This document shows positions 1 through 5,465 of a stretch of 11,926 nt of DNA, piece after piece (position 1 is the first letter of the stretch; every line of letters starts with the position of its first letter). The DNA comes from Zetaproteobacteria bacterium (lineage in GTDB: Bacteria > Pseudomonadota > Zetaproteobacteria > Mariprofundales > Mariprofundaceae). Made by a program: the position numbers and the translations under genes. The notes below the pieces were generated by a model. The model saw only the letters and a program-made list of their open reading frames with translations, searched no databases and was not told the origin of the DNA. Location: the NCBI GenBank assembly GCA_021545665.1, contig JAJRTX010000193.1:1-11926 (forward strand). Reading direction: 5' to 3'.

Positions 1-115
1 CTCGACAGCGGTGACCAACATCGCCTGCCAATATCTCGTATCGATATTTCGTCGTCCACACTACATGATATTTACAATCCCATACTGTGTGGCTGCCACG
101 CTTATAGTCTTGCAT
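1..115 (-). CDS. tnpA: IS200/IS605-family transposase TnpA, N-terminal part, cut by window edge
   Basis: Reading the minus strand from an ATG at 115-113 gives 38 residues open to the window edge. They contain RGSHTVWDCKYHVVW followed by TTKYRYEILAGDVG, the characteristic opening of IS200/IS605 TnpA, the small HUH-type single-strand transposase that cuts and rejoins the element ends as ssDNA. The catalytic HUH pair and tyrosine lie further on, outside the window, so activity cannot be judged. An earlier ATG at 120-118 is in another frame. A weak Shine-Dalgarno-like GATAGG precedes the start. The reading frame shown is intact. An upstream hairpin and a decayed integrase piece indicate an element end lying in older mobile DNA. 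Confidence 0.85.
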   Translation of the reverse strand, partial: MQDYKRGSHTVWDCKYHVVWTTKYRYEILAGDVGHRCR

Positions 116-178
116 AACATGGAAAACTACCTATCCGTCGCATAAAGGCGAGGGGTTTACGGATCCCCTATCGGGGAC
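1..178 (-). mobile_element. IS200/IS605-like insertion sequence, left end (partial)
   Basis: The DNA upstream of tnpA holds two small hairpins, as expected at the left end of IS200/IS605 elements, whose ends are recognised as folded single strands. One is at 135-154 (outer CC/GG, a G-G mismatch, then TCGC/GCGA around ATAAAG). The other is at 164-177 (TCCCC/GGGGA around TATC). These elements have no inverted terminal repeats and make no target duplication, so the tip cannot be fixed by eye; it should lie between about 155 and 185. The flanking reading frame of an integrase relic reaches about 170, so the second hairpin may belong to either side. The rest of the element is outside the window. 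Confidence 0.6.
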
Positions 179-280
179 TCTAAAATACCTGTCAATATGC
201 CGAATAACTCATGACCAGGCATCAATAGTCTTGGGCTGTAATCCTTTGAATTTCAGGTGATAAAGATGCTTTTCATAATC
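170..280 (-). pseudogene. Decayed tyrosine recombinase/integrase fragment
   Basis: The minus-strand frame starting at 280 reads DYEKHLYHLKFKG then LQPKTIDAWS, a stop (TGA at 211-209), then VIRHIDRYF. This resembles the N-terminal SAM-like DNA-binding domain of phage-type tyrosine recombinases, where the pattern is YxxHLxxLxLxG..KTxxAYxRAIRRI..YF. The stop sits where an arginine is usual, so a CGA-to-TGA change explains it. The frame is also closed upstream by a TAG at 283-281, and no catalytic domain follows because IS200-like DNA begins within about 20 bases. It is a short relic with no likely function. The assignment rests on a roughly 35-residue resemblance recognised by eye. Confidence 0.5.
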
Positions 281-337
281 CTATTTGAAGATAGTCTCTG
301 CTGTCATGATGGTGTATAGCCTCGTATGTATTTGAAT

Positions 338-356
338 ATCCCTTTGGTTGAGGGAT
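338..356. other. Small hairpin of unknown role
   Basis: ATCCCT and AGGGAT form a perfect six-pair stem around TTGGTTG. No T-run follows on either strand, so it is not a typical terminator. It overlaps a candidate -35 box for the small membrane gene. Confidence 0.25.
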
Positions 357-376
357 GAAGCATGTGAGGTTACATT
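348..376 (+). promoter_or_regulatory. Possible sigma-70 promoter of the small membrane protein gene
   Basis: TTGAGG (348-353) and TACATT (371-376) are spaced by 17 bases, each matching four of six consensus positions. They lie 33 bases before the start codon at 409. This is the best candidate by eye between the integrase relic and the gene. The remainder of 281-408 shows no coding potential that I can support. Confidence 0.3.
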
Positions 377-408
377 TTTACTGAATAAAGCTAGCGGAGC
401 ATTATCCA

Positions 409-630
409 ATGAAGAACAATGATTTGAAATATTATTTTAGAAAATCCTTGAAACTCTTTTGGATTGCAACAGGTATTAGCTGGGGGCTATTTGTAGGATT
501 ACTTATCAGAGAGGAAACTTTGAGCAGTGCCCTGACTGAATCAGCTATAATACTTATTTTTCTCCTGATATTATATTTTTTAGGTGTTATTATTTACTAT
601 AAAATAGCTACCAGAAATAATAATCCCTAG
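409..630 (+). CDS. Small hypothetical protein with two membrane segments
   Basis: This 73-residue protein is not recognised as any named family. It has a charged, lysine-rich N-terminus, a first hydrophobic segment at about residues 15-33 (LFWIATGISWGLFVGLLI), a short acidic loop, and a second very hydrophobic segment at about 45-67 (AIILIFLLILYFLGVIIYY) ending in a short basic tail. It should sit in the inner membrane as a helical hairpin with both ends probably cytoplasmic. The start is supported by GGAG at 396-399, nine bases upstream. Codons are clearly more AT-rich than those of cmoA or the chemotaxis genes, and the gene lies next to mobile-element debris, so recent acquisition is plausible. 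A terminator-like hairpin follows at 700-726. Confidence 0.6.
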   Translation: MKNNDLKYYFRKSLKLFWIATGISWGLFVGLLIREETLSSALTESAIILIFLLILYFLGVIIYYKIATRNNNP

Positions 631-699
631 GAGTCTGCCGGACTTAATATGAAACAAACAACGCTCTTGTATGATTTCTTCCACCCCATGATTACTGAT

Positions 700-726
700 A
701 AAGCTGATGGTTTCCCTATCGGCTTT
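700..726 (+). terminator. Terminator-like hairpin between the small gene and cmoA
   Basis: AAAGCTGATGG pairs with CTATCGGCTTT over 11 pairs (two of them G-T) around the five-base loop TTTCC. The 3' arm ends in TTT and is followed by ATTGTTT, giving the T-rich tail of an intrinsic terminator. It would end transcripts from the small membrane gene. Because the cmoA start is only 20 bases further on, it also lies in the cmoA leader if the cmoAB promoter is upstream. Confidence 0.65.
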
Positions 727-745
727 ATTGTTTCAGGCTTCGGGC

Positions 746-1474
746 ATGACAGACAAGGATTCACTTTTCGCTGATACACAGGATGATATCGCACCTTTCT
801 GCTTTAATGATAAGGTGGCATCGGTATTTTCGGATATGATCAAACGCTCGGTGCCGGGATACGGACATACATTGCAGATGATTGAACTCATCGCTCATCA
901 GTATGCGCAGCCAGGCAGTCAGTTGTACGATCTTGGCTGCTCTCTGGGCGCAGCCACACTGGCCATGCAGCGTGGTGTTAGTGTACCGGACTGCCGGATT
1001 ATTGCTGTCGACAACTCCCCTGCCATGATCAATCGATGCCATGAAAAGTTTGCTTCTGAAACTGGCAATACGCCTGTTGAACTATGCTGCGCTGACATTC
1101 TGGATACGGATATAACCGATGCCTCAGTCGTGGTGATGAATTTTGTTATGCAATTCATTGCCAAAGAGGAACGACTGGCACTGCTACAAAAAATTCGGCG
1201 GGGCTTGCGGCCAGGTGGCGTGCTGGTTTTATCAGAAAAAATCTGTTTTGAAGATGACGAGGAAAACCGACGCCAAACCAAACTCTATGAGGCCTATAAA
1301 CGTGTGCAGGGTTATTCGCAGCTGGAAATCAGCCGCAAACGCACTGCACTGGAAAACGTGCTTGTCCCTGAAACGCTGAGTATTCATCATACACGTTTGA
1401 AACAGGCTGGTTTTGCCAACGCCAACACCTGGTTCCAGTGCTTTAATTTTGCTTCCATAATTGCTGTAAAATGA
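746..1474 (+). CDS. cmoA: Carboxy-S-adenosyl-L-methionine synthase CmoA
   Basis: CmoA converts SAM and prephenate to carboxy-SAM and phenylpyruvate, supplying the carboxymethyl donor for the wobble base 5-oxyacetyl-uridine of tRNA. The protein is 242 residues, close to the usual about 247. Family hallmarks are visible: RSVPGY at 34-39, the SAM-binding YDLGCSLGAAT at 61-71, VDNSPAMI at 88-95, LVLSEK at 160-165, EISRKR ending at Arg199 (aligns with the arginine that holds the carboxylate in E. coli CmoA), and FQCFNF near the end. An upstream in-frame ATG at 707 is rejected because it lies inside a terminator-like hairpin and adds 13 residues foreign to the family; MTDKDSLF matches the family start. 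The Shine-Dalgarno is weak (CAGG, 8 bases away). Its stop overlaps the cmoB start as ATGA, so the two are probably co-translated. Confidence 0.95.
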   Translation: MTDKDSLFADTQDDIAPFCFNDKVASVFSDMIKRSVPGYGHTLQMIELIAHQYAQPGSQLYDLGCSLGAATLAMQRGVSVPDCRIIAVDNSPAMINRCHEKFASETGNTPVELCCADILDTDITDASVVVMNFVMQFIAKEERLALLQKIRRGLRPGGVLVLSEKICFEDDEENRRQTKLYEAYKRVQGYSQLEISRKRTALENVLVPETLSIHHTRLKQAGFANANTWFQCFNFASIIAVK

Positions 1475-2457
1475 GAGTATACAAACAGGCTGAGACAACC
1501 CGGCTGCACCAGCATTTGATCCAGTCACCGCTGGCATTATTAACTGATGAACTGATGGCTCTGCATGAACTTGGCTGGGAAAAAACCCTCAAACATGGTG
1601 ATCTGAGCCGCTGGCAAAACGGTTTTGATGCGCTGCCAGACATCTCCCCTTCTGTAAGCAACTTCAATCAATCAACCATTCAAGTCGGCAAACCCGGCGA
1701 TACGGATATGTCGCATAATGAAATCAGGGCGGCGCTGAAAGCGATGCATCCGTGGCGCAAGGGGCCGTTTGATCTCTTCGGCGTTCTTATCGATACCGAA
1801 TGGCGTTCCGACCTGAAATGGGATCGATTGAAGGATGCTATTACACCACTTGACGGACGCACTGTTCTGGATGTCGGCTGCGGCTCTGGCTACCACCTCT
1901 GGCGCATGTTGGGAGCAGGTGCAAAGCTCGCCATCGGCATCGACCCAACACCTCTTTTTTCAATGCATTTCGCTACTGTAAAACGCTATCAGCCCGAAAC
2001 CCCTGCATTTCTCCTGCCGGTCGGCATTGAAGACATGTCTACAAATCTGGCCTGTTTCGACAGCATCTTCTCGATGGGTATTCTTTATCATCGCAGATCA
2101 CCCATTGATCACCTGATTGAGCTGAAAAGCCTGCTGAATGATGGTGGCGAACTGATCATTGAAACACTGATCATTGCAGGTGATGAAGCACGCTGTCTGA
2201 TGCCAAGAGAACGTTACAGTAAAATGCGGAATGTCTGGTTCATCCCCAGCGTAGGTATGCTGAAACTATGGCTGAAACGTGCCAGTTTCAAAAAAATTAC
2301 TTTAGTTGACATCAGTCGCACCAGCATCGAAGAGCAACGCTCAACCGAGTGGATGAAATTCGAATCCCTGCCCGACTTTCTCGATCCAAACAACCCAAAA
2401 CGCACCATCGAAGGTTACCCAGCCCCCATTCGCGCTATCCTGACCGCAACCAAATAG
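1471..2457 (+). CDS. cmoB: tRNA U34 carboxymethyltransferase CmoB
   Basis: CmoB transfers the carboxymethyl group of carboxy-SAM to 5-hydroxyuridine at tRNA position 34, giving cmo5U and widening wobble decoding. The protein is 328 residues (E. coli 323) and aligns along its length. The N-terminal tRNA-side region reaches MHPWRKGPF (92-100), followed by DTEWRSDLKWDR (108-119), the SAM-fold loop LDVGCGSGYH (133-142), GIDPT (156-160), MGILYHRRSP (202-211), RNVWFIPS (253-260), TEWM (292-295), FLDP (303-306) and EGYPAPIRA (314-322). Lys97, Tyr206 and Arg321 fall at the positions of the E. coli carboxy-SAM ligands K91, Y200 and R315. It starts on the ATG that overlaps the cmoA stop. No convincing terminator is visible after it. 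Confidence 0.96.
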   Translation: MRVYKQAETTRLHQHLIQSPLALLTDELMALHELGWEKTLKHGDLSRWQNGFDALPDISPSVSNFNQSTIQVGKPGDTDMSHNEIRAALKAMHPWRKGPFDLFGVLIDTEWRSDLKWDRLKDAITPLDGRTVLDVGCGSGYHLWRMLGAGAKLAIGIDPTPLFSMHFATVKRYQPETPAFLLPVGIEDMSTNLACFDSIFSMGILYHRRSPIDHLIELKSLLNDGGELIIETLIIAGDEARCLMPRERYSKMRNVWFIPSVGMLKLWLKRASFKKITLVDISRTSIEEQRSTEWMKFESLPDFLDPNNPKRTIEGYPAPIRAILTATK

Positions 2458-2553
2458 ATTATTCACATATTAGCGGCCCTAACCTAAACCAACTCAAATA
2501 CCCATAAGTCAAGCTAGGCAGCGTTCGGCACAGCATGGCTAAACAAGCTCGCC
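2458..2553. other. Intergenic stretch after cmoB, nothing recognised
   Basis: No gene, terminator or repeat is supported here. It lies between the cmoB stop and the last readable part of the IS5-family relic, and may include unrecognisable remains of that element. Confidence 0.4.
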
Positions 2554-2820
2554 TCAGCATAGAAGAAGAGAACCTTGAGGCACTTCCATCTGACGATCAG
2601 AATAGCTGAACCAGTATTGCATACAATGAATGTGGAGCATGCATGACAGTCCTTTCGGTAGCCAACCAACTTTGCTCAGCTTTGGATAGTGCGGCTCAAT
2701 GACTGCCATAAAAACTACCTATGGCATCACTGCTTCCATTTCATTCAGAAACACCTCTCGGCGTGTCAGACATTTCTTTGATTGATACTCAAATTCAGCA
2801 AAACTTGATTGCTTGACCAT
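2554..2820 (-). pseudogene. Decayed IS5-family transposase, N-terminal remnant
   Basis: The minus strand from an ATG at 2820 reads MVKQSSFAEFEYQSKK, CLTRREVFLNEMEAVMP, a TAG stop at 2721-2719, then VVFMAVIEPHYPK and HCMQYWFSYSDRQME before a second stop at 2556-2554. This is the start of IS5-type DDE transposases (SFA..E....K..TRRE.FL..M...PW..L.A.IEPHYPK ... HCMQ.W..YSD..ME). The first stop replaces the tryptophan of the conserved Pro-Trp, so a single TGG-to-TAG change explains it. After MEVP the family pattern is lost and none of the DDE catalytic core follows. It cannot encode a working transposase. No inverted repeats or target duplications were identified. It lies between the convergent cmoB and pilZ genes. 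Confidence 0.8.
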
Positions 2821-2935
2821 GAAATTACTCTTGTCAGTGGAATGATACGATTATCGCATATCTCAGAAATAAACCAGCATCTCCTTAGGCGTGTCCTTTT
2901 TCGACAGGTCCCATTCATAGAATTCCCATAGAGAA
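2821..2935. other. Short gap between the IS5 relic and the pilZ stop
   Basis: No intrinsic terminator for the minus-strand pilZ gene is evident. A short minus-strand frame (2863-2955), overlapping the end of pilZ in another frame, looks protein-like but has no start and is not annotated as a gene. Confidence 0.35.
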
Positions 2936-3325
2936 TCACTTGGCCAAAGGTTTTTTCAGCCCTAAATGAGATTTGAACTCACTCTCGACCCGAGGAACAT
3001 TACTGGCGTTCAGTTGTACCAGATTACGCAAGTGCCCAAAACTATCCAGATCAATTTCCATAAACTCGATACAAATTCCATCTTCAACCGCGCGTATAAT
3101 TTTTCCTTTGGCCTTGATGTATACCGAATCCTTCTTTTCCTCACCAAGAAGGAGTTTTACCATGCCTTCAGCCTGTAGCGGCAGCTTCTCATCACAGACT
3201 AGCCGTATGCCGCGCAAGCTTACATCGGCTAGTCGACCGCAAACTATCTTGTCATCACAATCAACCTCCACATCAATATGGGGCTCCACACGAGAAAAGT
3301 TACGCCTGTTAGCATGATCATTCAT
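2936..3325 (-). CDS. PilZ-domain protein (probable c-di-GMP receptor)
   Basis: This 129-residue single-domain protein carries both parts of the PilZ c-di-GMP signature: RxxxR at Arg8-Arg12 (RNFSR), and DxSxxG at 34-39 (DVSLRG) at the end of the next strand. The beta-barrel continues through about residue 92, and HLRNLVQLN at 98-106 matches the helical tail seen in many stand-alone PilZ proteins. It should bind cyclic di-GMP and act through a partner; the partner is not evident, though lying at the end of a chemotaxis cluster suggests motility or a related output. An AGGAG sits seven bases before ATG 3325. The 430-base gap from cheY and a palindrome at 3364-3403 suggest it is not simply the last gene of the che transcript. 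Confidence 0.9.
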   Translation of the reverse strand: MNDHANRRNFSRVEPHIDVEVDCDDKIVCGRLADVSLRGIRLVCDEKLPLQAEGMVKLLLGEEKKDSVYIKAKGKIIRAVEDGICIEFMEIDLDSFGHLRNLVQLNASNVPRVESEFKSHLGLKKPLAK

Positions 3326-3363
3326 TATCGACTCCTATATTGCCCAATTCACCATAGAGTCTG

Positions 3364-3403
3364 TAACACTATATGCCCACAAAGATGTGACCATCTAGTG
3401 TTA
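3364..3403. promoter_or_regulatory. 40-base imperfect palindrome upstream of pilZ
   Basis: TAACACTA (3364-3371) and TAGTGTTA (3396-3403) are perfect inverted repeats. Inside them ATG/CAT (3373-3375 and 3392-3394) and CACA/TGTG (3378-3381 and 3386-3389) also pair, around the loop AAGA. Only a 1x1 and a 2x2 mismatch interrupt the stem. It lies 39-78 bases before the pilZ start. No T-run follows on the minus strand, so a terminator is unlikely; an operator, an mRNA leader structure or a small repeat element are possible. Which one is not shown by the sequence. Confidence 0.55.
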
Positions 3404-3467
3404 TAGAAAAGTATTTTGAGCGCAGTGTTGTGATGCACATCTGCAAAAAGTAATGCCGCAGAGTGGA

Positions 3468-3708
3468 TCATGGGTTCTGTTTCCTATCAGTTGCCTGTGA
3501 GCCACTTGCAAAACCCTGTTTGCAATCCGCGATCTTCTTTTCAAAATCACGGTACACTTTTTGAACTGTAGTTTCAGAATGATTGAGACACACAAAGTGT
3601 TTTTCCTCAGTGGAAAAATAGTGTTCTGTATAGCGGATACGTTCATTAATAATGTTGCTGATCCATCTCGGCTACATTGTCATCTGCGGGAAACTCGAAA
3701 ACCCTGAC
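3468..3708 (-). pseudogene. Decayed bacteriohemerythrin gene with internal deletion
   Basis: Two minus-strand frames together resemble a bacteriohemerythrin, an O2-binding di-iron four-helix protein. The first (about 3708-3650) reads VFEFPADDNVAEMDQQH, matching the N-terminal Asp-x-Gln-His metal motif, then stops. The second (about 3660-3468) reads IINERIRYTEHYFSTEEKHF then ETTVQKVYRDFEKKIADCKQGF, matching helix B with its TEE motif and helix C. The join lacks roughly 30 residues expected between these parts. The HxxxH ligand pair of helix C appears as QxxxY, and the C-terminal helix with its last ligands is missing. It cannot fold a normal di-iron site. A GGAGGAG lies just upstream at 3727-3721, consistent with a former gene directly after cheY. 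Confidence 0.65.
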
Positions 3709-3755
3709 TTTCCCGGAAGCTCCTCCGCTTACTGCAACAGCCAGGTTATAGCTAA

Positions 3756-4118
3756 TCAATTCAGAATTGTTCCGAGCTCAGTCTGGAAAGATTGTGCGGT
3801 AAACGGTTTGGTAACCAGAAATTCTGCTCCAGCATCCATAGCTGCCTCTCGCATTTTTGGAGATCCTTCCGTGGTAACAAAGCCAAACAGGCCGGGGAAG
3901 TTTTCTGCCTTTAACGCCTGTAAAAATTCCAGCCCATTCATATTCGGCATATTCCAGTCTGAAATAATTACATCCGGCGCCCATTCATGGACAATATCCA
4001 GACCCAATTTTCCATCAGCAGCCTCTTTGGTTTCATGATTCCCATATCCAGCCTTACGCAAGGTGCGTACAACAATCATACGCATCGCTTTGCTGTCATC
4101 TACTATCAGTATTTTCAT
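3756..4118 (-). CDS. cheY: CheY-type single-domain response regulator (distal copy)
   Basis: This 120-residue receiver domain stands alone. It has the acidic pair Asp7-Asp8 (VDDSKAMR), phosphoacceptor Asp54 (ISDWNMPNMNG), the switch threonine at 82 (VTTEG) and Lys104 (TKPFT). The switch aromatic of E. coli CheY (Tyr106, three residues before the Lys) is leucine here, with Phe100 next to it, so activation coupling may differ. It should receive phosphate from CheA and bind an output target or act as a phosphate sink. GGAG precedes ATG 4118 at a normal distance. It follows cheX by 51 bases, suggesting that CheX is its phosphatase. A second, more distant CheY lies upstream of cheB. Confidence 0.93.
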   Translation of the reverse strand: MKILIVDDSKAMRMIVVRTLRKAGYGNHETKEAADGKLGLDIVHEWAPDVIISDWNMPNMNGLEFLQALKAENFPGLFGFVTTEGSPKMREAAMDAGAEFLVTKPFTAQSFQTELGTILN

Positions 4119-4169
4119 ATTCTTCTCCGTTTGTGTTGTCAGTCTCTAAATAAGCACTACATCAGGCCA

Positions 4170-4619
4170 CTAACCACGCTCTATAATTGTTGCTATCATC
4201 GGCTCGCCCTCACATAAAAAACTGAGCTGGCAGGTGACTTTACCACCTGGAATCGTAACCTTATAATCAATTCCTTCCGCTACAGAAGGCAATGAAATGC
4301 AGCATCCTGGCGGCAACAGAGTGTTGATATTTCCTGCTGTCATATTGGTAAGTTCACCCAGTACATCCTGCATTTCATCGTCCGAAATTTCATCCTCGGA
4401 CATCTCAAACATTGAGACTGTAGCCTTGCGCACCAGCGAATCGGGGCAGAGTAATGTAACTGCTCCCTGCCATTCACCTGTAATCTGAATGCAGCCTACC
4501 ATGGACCTCTCTCCCTTCGGAAGTAAAACGCCACCTTCAATATATTCAATCTCAAATCCCAGTATAGATGTCCAGATATCAGTGATAATCCGATTTATAT
4601 CTTCATCCTTAAAATGCAT
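4170..4619 (-). CDS. cheX: CheX-type chemotaxis phosphatase
   Basis: This 149-residue protein belongs to the CheC/CheX/FliY group that dephosphorylates CheY-P. The signature [D/S]-x3-E-x2-N is present at Asp85-Glu89-Asn92 (DVLGELTN), followed by the helix continuing into AGNINTLLP. Only one copy of the phosphatase motif occurs, as in CheX rather than CheC. The start is set at ATG 4619 because AAGGAGAAGG lies directly before it; an in-frame ATG at 4652 would add 11 residues overlapping the end of cheR. The cheR stop is 11 bases upstream and shares the Shine-Dalgarno region, so translation is probably coupled. No cheZ is visible, so CheX likely ends the CheY signal here. Confidence 0.85.
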   Translation of the reverse strand: MHFKDEDINRIITDIWTSILGFEIEYIEGGVLLPKGERSMVGCIQITGEWQGAVTLLCPDSLVRKATVSMFEMSEDEISDDEMQDVLGELTNMTAGNINTLLPPGCCISLPSVAEGIDYKVTIPGGKVTCQLSFLCEGEPMIATIIERG

Positions 4620-4630
4620 TGCCTTCTCCT

Positions 4631-5449
4631 TTATGCACGCAGTTGATAACAAACTGCCCTGCCAATTAATTTTCTTTCAAATGAGTCATCCAGATTAAAA
4701 GTGGTCTCTGCTGAACCGAGAAACAGGTAACCTTCCGGATGCATTTGTCTACGCACCTGTTTCAGAATACCTTTTTTAGTTTCCTGATCGAAATAAATCA
4801 GCACATTACGCAAAAATATGATATCCATCTTTGCCATCATCGGCCAAGGTTCGGACAGGTTAAGCTTGCGGAAATTAAACATACTTTTGAGATTGTCCTT
4901 GGCCTTCCATACCGAGCCATGATTTTCAAAATACTTGACCATCATTGTCACCGGGAGTCCACGGTTAATTTCAAGCTGAGTATAGTGCCCTCTTTTTGTA
5001 TAACTCAACATCTCTTCTGAAATATCACTGGCTGTAATACTCACAGTCCAACCCGGTTGTGCAGCAAAGTACTCATTGATCAGCATAGCTAAAGAATATG
5101 GCTCCTGACCACTGGAACAGGCTGCAGACCAGATATTAAGACGCTTTTTGATAGCCAGTTTTTCTGCCATCTCAGGCAGGACTTGTATTTTCATAGCATC
5201 AAACGGATGAATATCTCGAAAAAAGCTTGTTTCGTTGGTGGTCATTGCTTCAATCACATCGTAATGGAGAGGGCCATATGGGGTCAGCTGAAGCTTTTTG
5301 ACAAATTCGGAAAGGGAAGAAAACCCTCTTGCTCTGGCAAGCGGATTGATACGAGAATCAACCAGGTATTCCTTACCAGCTTCGAGTACGATAGCAGAGT
5401 TATCATACACAAGTTTGCGAATATAAGAGAAATCATGTTCATTGACCAT
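4631..5449 (-). CDS. cheR: Chemotaxis protein methyltransferase CheR
   Basis: CheR methylates glutamates of chemoreceptors with SAM, raising kinase activity during adaptation. The 272-residue protein has an N-terminal helical domain (1-70), TTNETSFFRD at 70-79, the SAM-binding WSAACSSGQEPYSL at 107-120, the acidic residue of TASDIS (Asp142), RNVLIYFD at 214-221 and LFLGSAET at 242-249. The start is taken as ATG 5449 (MVNEHDFSYIRKL), which fits the family and has AGGGAG upstream overlapping the cheB stop. An in-frame ATG at 5497 would extend 16 residues into cheB and is unlikely. It lies between cheB and cheX, consistent with an adaptation module. No C-terminal TPR or receptor-tethering extension is seen. 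Confidence 0.95.
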   Translation of the reverse strand: MVNEHDFSYIRKLVYDNSAIVLEAGKEYLVDSRINPLARARGFSSLSEFVKKLQLTPYGPLHYDVIEAMTTNETSFFRDIHPFDAMKIQVLPEMAEKLAIKKRLNIWSAACSSGQEPYSLAMLINEYFAAQPGWTVSITASDISEEMLSYTKRGHYTQLEINRGLPVTMMVKYFENHGSVWKAKDNLKSMFNFRKLNLSEPWPMMAKMDIIFLRNVLIYFDQETKKGILKQVRRQMHPEGYLFLGSAETTFNLDDSFERKLIGRAVCYQLRA

Positions 5450-5465
5450 TGTCTTTACACTCTCC

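Noticed and set aside
707..745. Upstream ATG extending CmoA by 13 residues
   Set aside because: It lies inside the terminator-like stem and the extra residues do not fit CmoA proteins; ATG 746 matches the family start.
649..776. Short plus-strand frame from ATG 649 across the hairpin into cmoA
   Set aside because: About 42 codons, no clear ribosome site, crosses the hairpin and overlaps the cmoA start out of frame; no recognisable product.
919..1281. 120-codon minus-strand frame inside cmoA
   Set aside because: cmoA is unmistakable on the plus strand; this frame has the Ser/Arg-rich look of an antisense shadow.
3401..3646. 81-codon minus-strand frame as a separate gene
   Set aside because: Out of frame with the hemerythrin-like reading in the same DNA, with basic random-looking composition and no recognised motif.
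3652..4038. Plus-strand open frame antisense to cheY
   Set aside because: It overlies a clear CheY on the other strand, has no family features and no convincing ribosome site.
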